This document shows, in pieces, positions 33,976-43,989 of a stretch of 64,000 nt of DNA; the first letter of the stretch is position 1; each line of letters opens with the position of its first letter. The DNA is taken from NCBI RefSeq assembly GCF_035046485.1, contig NC_085137.1, forward strand, positions 2,023,977 to 2,087,976. Direction: 5' to 3'. The notes beneath the pieces are model-generated. The model did no database searches. It was not told the DNA's origin and was given only the letters and a program-made list of their open reading frames with translations. Origin of the DNA: Aedes albopictus (Eukaryota > Arthropoda > Insecta > Diptera > Culicidae). Made by a program: the position numbers and the translations under genes.

Positions 33976-34885
33976 TTGCTTAATTGCTCGAACCAAATTT
34001 CTTCTTCAACGCACACTCTTAGGAAATTTGCTCAAGCCAACCTTTCTCGGTAAACTCGTAGCCTAAACATACTCTCGCTACAAATTTATTCTATTTCAGT
34101 ACAAAATACCCTCTCAAGGGACTCAATTAAATCAACTCTTTTAGCCCTAGTAGGATGTCGGGGTTAATATAATCCAGACAGGCACACTGAACATGCACTA
34201 CGCTATCGTGGTGCGAAAATCCTTACATCTTAGGACGCTTAATTACTTTGTTTACCCTCCCAGAGAACTCGTTTGCATAAAAAAATCCAATAACTTCTCA
34301 GCGGACTCTATTGAACCCATTTTATCGTTTTCTTTTTGTTTTTAAAAAGACACGTTTCTAAAGACTTTTTATTCTACCTACTTAGGTTACTCGTTGCATC
34401 ATGTCCATTTCCGCACATATCATCATTCATTTGCACCACGCTTCCAAATAGCAACAAGTGCATTATTATTTTTTTCACAGGCACAGTTCTTCATCCAGAT
34501 TGCAATTTCAAAATTATTCGTAGCACTTCTCCCCACATCACTATGCAATAGTATTTGAATGAACCGTTCTTCGGGAGCAATTGCGTCAATGTAGTGATTG
34601 TTGAAATGTTCTTGGATCATTTTCGTTAATCATTTCGTTCAAAACACTTCACATTTTTCTTTGGAACACGTTTATTATCGCGAAAGCAAACCAACAAACT
34701 AACATTCACATTCGAATCCTGATTATATGCCTACTATGATACAACTTTTCTCTATGACGATGGTCTTCACAATTGACATCATCTCTACTCCTTGATGCAT
34801 TTGCTTATGCGTAGTTTCTTGAAAAGGATTATATTCTTATCCTATATTTATTATCCCTCATGATCCCTACAACGCTGACTTACAT
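33976..34885. other. No gene; scattered minisatellite remnants
   Basis: Eroded copies of CCCTCTCAAGGGACTC appear at about 34108-34310. The rest is AT-rich with chance frames only. Confidence 0.45.
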
Positions 34886-35118
34886 TTGCGTCTCCCGGCC
34901 ATCCAAGAGCAACATCACGCGAAAAATAATTCCGGCAGCCCGATGGGAAAAAGACAAACTCTTAAAACAATCGCGAATTATAGTACTCAACACTACGTGA
35001 TCCGCTGCAGCCGTTTTTCGATTCGGCCGGCCATGTTCAAAACAACGCGGAGCAAAGAAAACACGTGACAGTTTTGAAAACGCAGCCGCTCGCGCGCACA
35101 GCCTGCTACGATCCCTCA
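34886..35118. repeat. Diverged duplicate block, copy A (partner at 39718-40545)
   Basis: The segment AATTCCGGCAGCCCGATGG through CTCAACACTACG matches 39750-39823, and TTCGGCCGGCCATGTTCAAA through ACAGCCTGCTACGATC matches 40442-40535. In copy A these are contiguous. In the partner they are separated by a 188-bp duplication and a MITE. Conserved parts include CAGTTTTGAAAACGCAGCCG. Short frames in the shared part read similarly (NSGxP...QT...TI..Y..QHY) in both copies, but no gene is demonstrated. Confidence 0.55.
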
Positions 35119-36332
35119 ACAATTATCTTAACTTCCCTGTCGGGTAAAAAAATTGTCGTTGTCATAGGACATAAGTAAGTTTGAAAACCAGTTAATTTTA
35201 CATTGAAACCTCTCTAGTAATAACAGCTCCACCAATTTCAATCAAATTTTTCAATGGTTTTCACCAAATCCTGAGATTAATGACCATACGGCCTTCGGAA
35301 GCTATTTTCCCACCCCAACAACGTTTGTCGACGCGTATCACCCAGAACGGATCTGAACTATGAAGATGTGAAAAGCGTACCGATGCAAATAATATTTGAT
35401 TTATTTTTCAATTGTTTCTGCAACAGCTACCGCGGGGACAGAATGATGTCAAACAATGCAGTGACCACTATTGCTATCAGATGAGCGAGGGGTGGATGTT
35501 GGATGCGGACAACCGCATAAATCGTTTCTGCCGTGCTGTGCTAGGCCAACACATAGGCAACAGTTGGTCGTCGTCGGTCACCCACAGTGGTACTGTATTG
35601 TGGCTTATGCTGAAATACTTTTCAAAATTGGTTGCTCCCCTCGAGCTCCCCCTGGGCAATTGGGGTCAGCTAGTCTGTGTGATATCACCGCATACACTAC
35701 TAGGCTTAACGATCCAGCCAGCCATATTTCTATTACTAACAAAGCCACCTTCAACCGCTTCACTCTTCCCCACACAATTTTTCGACCGGCTGCGACGACC
35801 GGGCTTGTTGCGGACGGACGTTCGTTATTAGACGTCGCAATTATGATTGTTATTGTAACATTGTTTTGGTTTATTTTGCATTTTATTGTCATCACATTGA
35901 ACGATGCCCAATGAAGAAAGAAACCAACCATACTGCACCGCACAATGGATACAATGCGACCACCAGACCAGGTACCTATATAATATCGCGTAAGGAATTT
36001 GAGAACGTAAGCTGCGCCCGGACGTGCGAATAACTTCACGTTCCATTGCGCGGCCTCTGGGTAGCCGATTTTGAGAAGGGAGAGCTATACTTTGCGCGCC
36101 CCATTAAATTAGCCGAAAATGAACGTGACCATTTGTTTCGACCGTCGTCGTGGTGACCGTCGTTGCGTTGATTGGGCCTAGTCGACCGAATTGAAATCAT
36201 ATCTCGACAGAATGCTAATCATTTGACGTTTGTCAGCGTTTTGGCATTGTTTGGAGCAACTGTTTCTTTGTCGAAAACAGAAGATAACAACAAACCATGC
36301 ATACAATTGACAGGGTTGGAAAATGTCATATA
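35119..36332. other. Unique region with several open frames, no supported gene
   Basis: Frames of 139-147 codons overlap on both strands at 35412-36046, which by itself argues against any one being real. None shows a domain, start context or splice site that I trust. Confidence 0.4.
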
Positions 36333-37252
36333 AAAGTAATTTGCTTATTTTCCAATTTCACTGCCACTAGTAAGAAATGTTTATCGATGATGTTTACCTA
36401 CTATATGTGCATCATTGGTACAATTTTAAGCTCGATTGGTTAATCTTTCGCGAAGCTAGAATCGTTCTCGTAAAACACTATTGTTTAGACAACTTATTTT
36501 TAAACAGTCATATCTCGGAAACCAGTGAACCGAATTTGATGAACTTTTGATCGTTTATCAAAAATACATTGATGCTTCTAATGTCATTAAAACATAGGTA
36601 CTTTTTGAACATTGCAAAAAGTTATCATGGATTGAAACTTTTTGGGTCTTTCTCGAAAAAATGTATTTTTTTTACTTCAATGCCATTAAATTTTAGTGTT
36701 GATATCCAAAGATTTTCTGCTTCTGTTCTGAAGATATCTCTGATAAGATATATTAGAGCCTATTTGGATTGAAAGAATAACACATTTAGTAATTTTTGTA
36801 TGATATTGTAAATTTGACTTATTTTCCTCTATATGGGTCAAAATGTCAAACCGGTGTAACTTTATTCATCGTGAGAAAATATTCCATTTTATAGCGTCGT
36901 ATCAAGTATCAATATATTGTTGATAAACGTTAAAAATTTCATTCAATTCGGTTCCTTGGTTTCCGAGATATGACAGTTCAAAAATTAGTTGTCTAAAAAA
37001 TAGTGTTTTACCAGAACGGTTCTAACTTCGCGAAAGATTAACCAATCGAGCTCAAATTTGTACCAATCATGCAGGCGAACAAACAGTCAAAAATTGAGAA
37101 TTTTTTATGCACTCTATGAGAAGTTACAGCATGTTGAACATTTTTGTGAGAGAAAAAAAGTTGCCTATCCCAAACATTTTAGCCATACCCTGTAAATGTA
37201 ATTTTGTTTATTTTCCAATTTCACTGCCACTAGTAAGAAAGGTTTATCAATG
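36333..37252. mobile_element. Inverted-repeat element between 60-bp direct repeats
   Basis: Arms at about 36408-36600 and 36893-37072 are inverted copies containing CTCGATTGGTTAATCTTTCG and CATATCTCGGAAACCA. A terminus-like CCATACCCTGTA ends at 37193. Sequences of about 60 bp at 36333-36392 and 37194-37252 are direct repeats around CACTGCCACTAGTAAGAAA. No protein. It could be a TIR element whose insertion followed or caused a flank duplication. Confidence 0.5.
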
Positions 37253-37559
37253 ATAACAAAATTCTTTCATAATCAATCAGCATTATTGGAGGTTTGAGCT
37301 ACAGAATGAAAATTTGCACAGGAAATGGTGGAACTGAGAAATGTCAGTTTTCTCTATGATAATTCGTGACATTTTGCGATCCTTCAAACATTGTTATTAC
37401 GCAAAAAAGCTCCTGTTGTCCCAATTGTTACACAAAGATGACGATATAAAAGAGAAAAGTATTAATACGAAAGCCTGTAGTACACGGGGCCAAACGTTTG
37501 ACAACTGCAGGGCAAAAAATGACATTCTCATGCGATTCTAAGTTTCGCAGTTCTGAGAG

Positions 37560-38072
37560 AGTTTTCGGTGTCAAAGTTGATAACGCTAGTAACGGCATAG
37601 TTCGCTTAGTCTTAGAGGAAACCGTGAAGAAAATCACCTGAGAAATTCTATAATAAGTCTTTGGAGGAATTTCTTGAGAAATCACTAGACGAATCTTTAA
37701 AGAAATCCTCCGAAGAATGTTTGAAGATATTCCTAGAGAAGTTCTTGGATAAATTTCTGGTGAAATTGGTGGAGAAATCCCTTTAGAAATTCCGTGAGAT
37801 ATCCCCGGAATATGCAAAGTAAAATTCCTAAAGGAATACCTGGAATAGGGTCCCAGCAGATTTGCTGCAAATCGAGGATTATGGCGGCAAAATATTGATT
37901 CAGTATTATCATGAATTTGATGTTAACTAAATAAATGAATGAAGTCCCAGCAGAAATATCTGGAGGAATTATAGCACGAGTAACTGGAGGAATCCTTGCT
38001 GGAATTTCTAGAGGGATCTCAGCGAGAATCCATGGAAATTGATTCAGGGGAAATTCCTGAGTATGAAATCAT
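37560..38072. repeat. 12-bp GGAATTCC repeat block
   Basis: Copies such as GGAGGAATTTCTTGAGAAAT and AGAAATTCCGTGAGATATCC continue to about 38065. The minus-strand frame at 37428-37817 is a Pro/Ile/Ser-periodic product of the repeat. Confidence 0.65.
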
Positions 38073-38486
38073 TACTGGAAAAACTTGTAAATAGAATGCA
38101 CGAAATGTTGCTAATTGGCAAATTGAGAGATGAAATTTGTGAAAAAAAATCGCGTTCTGGTGGGATTCGAACCCACGACTCCGTATTCGCTAGACCGGCG
38201 CTTTAACACTGTGTGTTGTATTGTGTGTTGTGGATTGGCATCTAAGCCGAAAAGAGAGAAGAGTTTGTGAAATAGGAGTGTTCACGGTGCGGCTTCGGAG
38301 TCAGTTTGGCTTTCTATTTCGCAGAACCATTACCTGTTCTGTGGCTTAGTTGGTTAAAGCGCCGGTCTAGCGAATACGGAATCGTGGGTTCGATTCCCAC
38401 CAGAACGCGATTTTTTTAACAAATTTCATCTCTCAATTTGCCAATTAGCAACATTTCGTGCATTCTATTTACAAGTTGTTCCAGTA
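38073..38486. mobile_element. Inverted repeat with a tRNA-Thr-like module in each arm
   Basis: Arms of about 135 bp (38073-38207 and 38353-38486) are nearly perfect complements around a 145-bp loop. Each arm carries the 3' half of a tRNA-like sequence: GGTCTAGCGAATACGG, then a T-arm with a perfect five-pair stem (GTGGG/CCCAC). Only the right copy extends into a D-arm and 5' acceptor strand (38336-38406, GTTCTGTGGCTTAGTTGG). The D-arm matches tRNA-Thr. It is either a foldback element that captured a tRNA-like head or two SINEs inserted tail to tail. Confidence 0.7.
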
Positions 38487-38719
38487 TGTTTCAGACATAT
38501 CAGCTAATCTGGTAAAATGCCAGTAAAATGGGCAATATCTATCATTGTAAGGAATCATTAAAAATCATTTGAAAAAAAAAACAGCAAGTATCATAGGAAA
38601 AATTCATTGAAAATTTCACGCAGGGATTCTCGGAAGAATCCAACCAGGAATCTCTGAAGAAATTCGGTATTCCAGAAGAAATTCTAAGAAAATTTTTCAG
38701 AAGAATTGCCTGTGAAATA

Positions 38720-39033
38720 CAGTGACGATTCGTTCGTTGAGAGCTCGTTAGATGGGCTGTCTCGATGATTGAATGTTCACTGGTTGGGGCAAAACCCAAC
38801 TAAAAAGCACTGTCAATGTCAAAACAGATGTCAAAAGGAGTTTGACGTCTGACCGCCGTCGCATCACAGCTCCTGTATACAGAACGTTTACGCAAGTATG
38901 TGAGTGTTCCGTGACGCATTTCTCGTCACTTGCGTGTGTCTAGAGCATTTTGATCAGTTGTCAGTTGCCCCAACGAACGAACACGATTCGCTAATCGGGG
39001 CGCAGTCGTGACCCAACCAGCGAATCCGGACTG
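38720..39033. mobile_element. TA-flanked MITE, CAGT...GATTCG family, copy 1
   Basis: The left end CAGTGACGATTCGTTCGTTG and the right end CCAGCGAATCCGGACTG are inverted and bounded by TA (38718-38719 and 39034-39035). It shares CCCAACTAAAAAG and a CAACCAGCG end with the 48115-48708 copy. No frame. Confidence 0.65.
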
Positions 39034-39035
39034 TA

Positions 39036-39717
39036 CTTGGACGAATCCACCGGGAAATCTCGGAAGAAAACTTTTAAGGAATCGTTGGAGAAACCCCTGG
39101 AGAAATAACAGGAATACCTACACCAGAGAAGAGAAGGGCATCTCAGAACGAACCGACCACACGAAAAGTGATAAATTTTAGGCGTGAAAAATCGACTCGA
39201 TTTATTTTATTTCTGCCCATTTCGTTTCCATCGTGTATAAACGTCAAGACAACTGCGTAATGGCTTAAAGTGTATTGATTACATTCAGGTGTAATCAAAA
39301 TTAATGAATAGATAACGTCATATCGATGATTAATTCTCTTATTTTTCGAAATGTTGTTTCATTGAGAGCATCTCGATTGTTGTTTCGACCACTATTGCAG
39401 TAACATGGTAGACGTACCAAAGAAGTGTTTTGAAATCGCAGGCTGTTATAAAGCATGATATGGTGTTATACCATTTTTTCTTAATTATCATATTACTACC
39501 ACTATTGCATCGCGACCCTATGAACGGTTTTAAGAGATAAGAAACTTTGAATCTGTCCTCGAAATACATTATATTAAACACAATCTTTTTGCGAATCAAT
39601 TTTTGGTTGGTGTACCTGCCTCCGAAATACTGATTTCAACCGCTAGGTGTCGCGATCAACAGTATGAAATATTTATCAATTTTTGACTCCGGAGATGACC
39701 TTCTCTTCTCTGACCTA
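39036..39717. other. Short repeat remnant, otherwise nothing recognised
   Basis: A few GGAATTCC-type copies occur at 39040-39130. The remainder is AT-rich without gene evidence. Confidence 0.45.
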
Positions 39718-40093
39718 CACGGTAATCACACTAAAATGAAGACGAATTCCGGCACCCCGGTGGCAATAAGTCAAACTCCCACAACAATCCCTACTTATCC
39801 TTCTCAACACTACGAATCGTCAGGTAATAGAAATATAACAGACAAACAGACGTAACACTCTTAAAAAACGGCATGCCATATGCATTTAACGATCAATTCA
39901 AATTTCACGGTAATCACACTAAAATGAAGACGAATTCCGGCACCCCGGTGGCAATAAGTCAAACTCCCACAACAATCCCTACTTATCCTTCTCAACACTA
40001 CGAATCGTCAGGTAATAGAAATATAACAGACAAACAGACGTAACACTCTTAAAAAACGGCATGCCATATGCATTTAACGATCAATTCAAATTT
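39718..40093. repeat. Apparently perfect 188-bp tandem duplication
   Basis: 39718-39905 and 39906-40093 look identical. The unit includes part of the duplicate block that matches 34.9 kb and the first 67 or so bases of the adjacent MITE, so the duplication happened after that MITE inserted. Absence of mismatches means it is very recent or an assembly artefact. Confidence 0.8.
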
Positions 40094-40354
40094 CATTTGA
40101 TTTCCGCGATAGTTCCACCAGAGGCGCTAGTGTTCGATCACTTTGACGTTTGCCAGTGTACATGTTGCTGAATGATGCAAACGAAAATTACATGCGATTT
40201 GTGTAGTTTGGGTGTTAGAAAAACGTCAAATAAAAATCCATCATGGCCGACAGTGTCTCACGCGATTCTACCAACAGGTGAGCACACTCATGAAAAGATA
40301 TCGGGCAAAAATTTTTGATGAATTTCCTCTAAGAGTTACGTCTGTTTGTCTGTG
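40025..40354. mobile_element. CACAGACAAACAG-family MITE with 7-bp TSD, copy 1
   Basis: The left end AACAGACAAACAGACGTAAC (first base mutated) and the right end GTTACGTCTGTTTGTCTGTG are inverted. GAAATAT flanks it at 40018-40024 and 40355-40361. The interior includes GACGTTTGCC and CATCATGGCCGACAGTGTC, shared with the 53020-53377 copy. No transposase. Confidence 0.8.
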
Positions 40355-40371
40355 GAAATATGTTGAACACC

Positions 40372-40545
40372 GAAGATCGATTTGCAAGCACTTTTCAAGG
40401 TAAAATTTCCGGAAAGCATAGCACCACCAGCAGTTTCTTAATTCGGCCGGCCATATTTAAAACAATGCGCATCATATAAAACGCGTAACAGTTTTGAAAA
40501 CGCAGCCGCTGGCGCGAACAGCCTGCTACGATCCTCGTAGGCTCA
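40372..40545. repeat. Diverged duplicate block, copy B second half
   Basis: AATTCGGCCGGCCATATTTA through ACAGCCTGCTACGATCC matches 35024-35115 of copy A. The CpG-containing core TTTTGAAAACGCAGCCGC is conserved. In both copies the minus strand reads ATGGCCGGCCGAAT, a possible shared start region, but no continuing frame is supported. Confidence 0.5.
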
Positions 40546-41276
40546 CTTGAAAGATAATGAAAAATTTCAGTTGTTTCATTTGATATCGTCGATTTCTGCA
40601 TTTCGCTCGGATTAGGGTATGGGGATGCTCCGTTGGCATAGTCCCTTTGTTCAGCCTATCTTAACGTAAACCAAAAACTCAAACAAACATGCATAACTGG
40701 AGATCGGATAAGCTTTGCGATAAACAACTGTAACATTTCGTTTCAATTTTAGAACTTTAGAGCATTAACATGGAATGAAAATGTCACTTTATTTAACTTT
40801 TGCAGGCGCCATGATTCTTCGGCTTAGTGGGTAGTCCACAGACAAACAGACGTAACTCTTAGAAGAAATTCATTAAAAGCTTTTGATGTCCGGTGTCTTT
40901 TCCATGAACATACTGCCAGCTGTTGGTAGAACCGCGCGAGATATGTCGGCCATGATGGATTTCGATTTGTCGTGTGTCTAACACGCACACCATTACCAGT
41001 GTTGCGAAACTCATGCTCACGAGTAAAAAATACTCACTCACCTTACTCATTTGCGAGTAATGCTCACGCTGTGAGTTACTCGCGTATGAGTTTACTCACG
41101 CGTGAGTTACTCATTTTACTCACGGTGAGTTTAGTGAGTAAGTTATTTTTGTTGGTTTGAAATGATGTTTTCGTTTGTTCTGTACTGCAAAATGGTGATT
41201 ATTTATATACTAGGCACAGTTTTCGAGGAAAGGTGGATCTGCTCGAGAGCTTTGGCACCATAGGCTAATAGTAGTT

Positions 41277-41401
41277 TACGCAACAAGGTGCAGAATGAAG
41301 ATTTTTACAGCACGAGTCGTACATTTATCCAACGAGGCTTGCCGAGTTGGATAATTACGACGAGTGCTGTAAAAATCGAGTTCTGCACCGAGTTGCGTAC
41401 A
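41277..41401. repeat. 125-bp imperfect hairpin in the hAT-like element
   Basis: TACGCAACAAGGTGCAGAAT and its complement enclose ATTTTTACAGCACGAGTCGT, TTATCCAACGAGGC and their complements, with a tip near GAGGCTTGCCGAG. The arms pair over nearly the full length with small bulges. The role is unknown. Confidence 0.65.
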
Positions 41402-41587
41402 ACGTTTTTTGCAATTTCATAAGTTACCGCTTTAGGATAGTTTTTAGCAAAACTTTTCCATCAAACTGCACACTGATGTTCATTGCCATATTTAAGAAAA
41501 TCTGATCATAGCAGGTTATACTGTGCAGTTGTCACAATTTTTCAAAACTGCGTCCAGAAAGCATCAAGAAGTTGATCAAAACTAAAA

Positions 41588-41651
41588 ACAGTGCTGTAAT
41601 GGTTCATTACGCAACGCAAATCAGTGCTGTAATGAACCATTACAGCACTGT
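41588..41651. repeat. Short perfect inverted repeat ACAGTGCTGTAATG
   Basis: ACAGTGCTGTAATGGTTCAT at 41588 faces its complement ending at 41651, with a loop of about 20 bp. It may be the inner part of a small foldback. Confidence 0.6.
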
Positions 41652-42125
41652 TTAATTGGTGTGGGAAAGTAGGCCTTTTCCTGTTAGATTTGCGTGAGGT
41701 AAAACAGCCTATTACGTTGAGAAATTGCAAAAAAAGTTTTACACTGGTAACGCCTCCCTTGTAAATCTAAAAGAGCTGTAGTTTTTTTCTGCGTGAAAAA
41801 AAGTGCGTTCTATTATTCCGTAAGAAAAAGTAACGTTTTTTCTCGTACTAAATACTTGATCAGTTTGTAATTTAAAATTTACAAAAATTAGTAAATTTAC
41901 TTGAGTACTCAACTTTCGAACATGAAACTTACACGTTAAACGCATCCAGCAAAGCAAAAACCAGCAAAATGAATAGTTGATTTTTAAGCAATTTTTTGCT
42001 AGAATCCGGTACAACTTTGTGCCCTTTCAGCACAAATTGCTGGATGTTTCATAAAAAAGTGCTTAGACTTGATAGAATTGAAACAAAACTTTATTGGAAC
42101 TTATGGGTGACAAAAGGAAAAGATT

Positions 42126-43145
42126 GCCGGGGCCTGTAGATTAGTGGTTACACGTTCACTTCATAAGTGGATGGTCATGGGTTCGATCCCAGCCCCGGCA
42201 CTTGCAATTTTTCGTCAGTTGCTCTTCCCCCCGAGAGCAGCTGGCACCTGACCCTCTTCAGAGCATATGCTCCAACGGACCCGGAAACCTGGATATCGGC
42301 TAACGGCAACTCATAATGGACCCCCAATCGGACTGGAAAAGGAACAAGAGCCATACATCAACATCCCCGTGCTCATCATTCTACCATGATAGGGTAGAAA
42401 GTGAAAGCAGCGCAACGGAATCCAGTTCGATCTAGTAGAATTATAATATAATACATTTAGGAGCTGTGTCACGCTGGGATACAGGGCAATGAATATGCTG
42501 ATAAAATAGCAAAAGAGGGTAAAAACAGTGATCTAGCTAATGTGGATCTTCCTGCAAACGATGCGAAAAAAAATGATCAGAAAAATGATTTGGAAAGCTT
42601 GGCAACTAGATTGGAACTCATCAAATCCAGGAACACAGTTGAATTATGTAAAGAGGGATGTTTTTAAATGGATAGATCGTAAGGATTGCTACGAGCAAAA
42701 AGTATTAAGCAGAATCAGGATCGGACATACACGTTTAACCCATGATTTTCTGTTAACTCCTTATGCGGACTTCCCTGCATGTTCAAGCTGCAAATGCAAA
42801 CTAACTATCGAACACTTACTAATTGATTGTACTAAATTCAAAAGAATCAGAAAAACAATTGGTATTTCCGGAACACTAGAAAGCATCTTACAAAATAGTA
42901 AAGAAAAAGAAAACAAAGTTATAAAGTTTGTAAAAGAAATAGACCTATATAAAACATTGTGACACTATGTAAAACATGTAAATATTATAATTATGATTAA
43001 ATAAAGCCAGACGCGAATGACCCCTGTGGTTAAAACGTCTATAATAAAAAAAAAAAAAAATTAGGAGCTGTACAAAGTGTAAGTACAGCTTCCAATTGGA
43101 ATCGCTCACGCAGTGCCCTAGTGGACAAAAGAGCTGTAAATTAGG
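42126..43145 (+). mobile_element. tRNA-headed SINE-like element, interrupted by a LINE fragment
   Basis: The head 42126-42200 has a perfect 7-bp acceptor stem (GCCGGGG/CCCCGGC), a four-pair D stem and a TTCATAA anticodon-like loop, but the T stem pairs poorly. A body of about 255 bp follows (CCGAGAGCAGCTGGCACCTG and onward) to 42456 and continues after the LINE at 43072. The end near 43145 is a guess. Box B-like GGTTCGATCCC fits pol III transcription. Confidence 0.6.
42468..43060 (+). pseudogene. 5'-truncated non-LTR retrotransposon 3' end (RNase H side)
   Basis: It opens in an RNase H motif (HAGIQGNEYADKIAKEG) and shifts by +1 in an A run near 42565-42571. It continues in the frame 42540-42962 with RIRIGHTRLTHDFLL and the zinc-knuckle-like CSSC...H...C, and ends ...DLYKTL at 42962. 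A short 3' UTR and an A run (43046-43060) follow. TTAGGAGCTGT flanks it at 42457-42467 and 43061-43071. RNase H followed by this C-terminal motif fits the I/Loa/R1 group. It is a dead-on-arrival insertion, truncated at the 5' end during reverse transcription. Confidence 0.8.
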
Positions 43146-43989
43146 TTAAGTGATTGAAGAATGAAAAAAAAGGAACAAATTCTGAAGGAATCCCATGAGC
43201 TTTTTCAAGTCTTAGTTTTTTTTTCATATAAAGTTGGACCACCCACCAAATTTTTGGCTTCACGCCAGTTATATGTGCATGACAGCCATTTCAGGGGATT
43301 GATCTCTGTCTACAAGAGGTTTGAGTTCAAACAAAATCCCTCACGTTGAGCTGTTGGGCTCAAAGGGGACCTCTTCAGGACCACCCTTAACGGAGCGCTT
43401 AGAACTAGCAGTAAGATACAATTCACTAGAATAAAAAAAAAACAATAGAATTATTGACAAGCAACCTTGTCTACTGATTCAATACATTCGCCCCAATAAA
43501 ACATTCCATTTTAATGTTTGATAGGAATCCAAGCCTTTAGATAAATTTTAGATTACCGTATGAATATGAGTAAAGCATACTCGTGAGTGAGTATCTGCAC
43601 GTCAATTCTCACGAGTGAGTGTGAGTTGTACAGCGCTTACTCAAATGTGAGTAATACTCACGGTGAGTTTAAGGTGTACTGCTCATACTCATGAGTGAGT
43701 TTGACTAGATGTGTGAGTACTCGCTCATTTCGCAACACTGACCATTACACAAATCGCCTGTTTGTCTGTGGGTAGTCATAAATGGCATAGTAGACATAAA
43801 TGGCATGATTCCGGGTCATTTCGAATTGACTTTCCGATAACTGAACATTTGATTCAACGGTCAAAGACGCTATTTTGAGCTTGTACATTTGTTTTCCACG
43901 AATAAATAACTATTTTACAAATTAATTGTGGGCCGAATATTGAGGACATTTTTTTTACTATGTACTGAAGTCATGGCTCATTAGTCAAA

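Larger units (their letters stand above)
40997..43740. mobile_element. hAT-like non-autonomous element, 2.7 kb
   Basis: TIRs CAGTGTTGCGAAA and TTTCGCAACACTG are flanked by the 8-bp duplication ACCATTAC at 40989-40996 and 43741-43748, the standard hAT signature. Subterminal regions (41010-41145 and 43565-43730) are packed with GAGTAA, CTCAC and GTGAGT motifs in both orientations, resembling transposase-binding clusters. There is no hAT transposase. The interior has been filled by later insertions (42126-43145) and hairpins at 41277-41401 and 41588-41651. Confidence 0.85.
40837..43770. mobile_element. CACAGACAAACAG-family MITE, copy 2, split by a hAT element
   Basis: It starts CACAGACAAACAGACGTAAC and ends CTGTTTGTCTGTG, with GGTAGTC at 40830-40836 and 43771-43777. 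Only about 190 bp belong to the MITE itself (40837-40996 and 43741-43770). The rest is the hAT-like insertion. Its left part (TGTTGGTAGAACCGCGCG) matches the 53-kb copy. Confidence 0.8.

Noticed and set aside
35412..36046. Several 139-147-codon overlapping frames on both strands
   Set aside because: Mutually overlapping frames without domains or splice signals. At most one could be real, and none is supported.
38336..38406. Possible tRNA-Thr gene
   Set aside because: The anticodon stem pairs poorly, the acceptor has a mismatch, and half of it is mirrored in a foldback. More likely a tRNA-derived module.
42126..42200. tRNA-Met-like cloverleaf with CAT anticodon
   Set aside because: Acceptor, D and anticodon stems pair, but the T stem has mismatches, and the sequence is followed by an SINE body inside a transposon. 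Treated as an SINE head.
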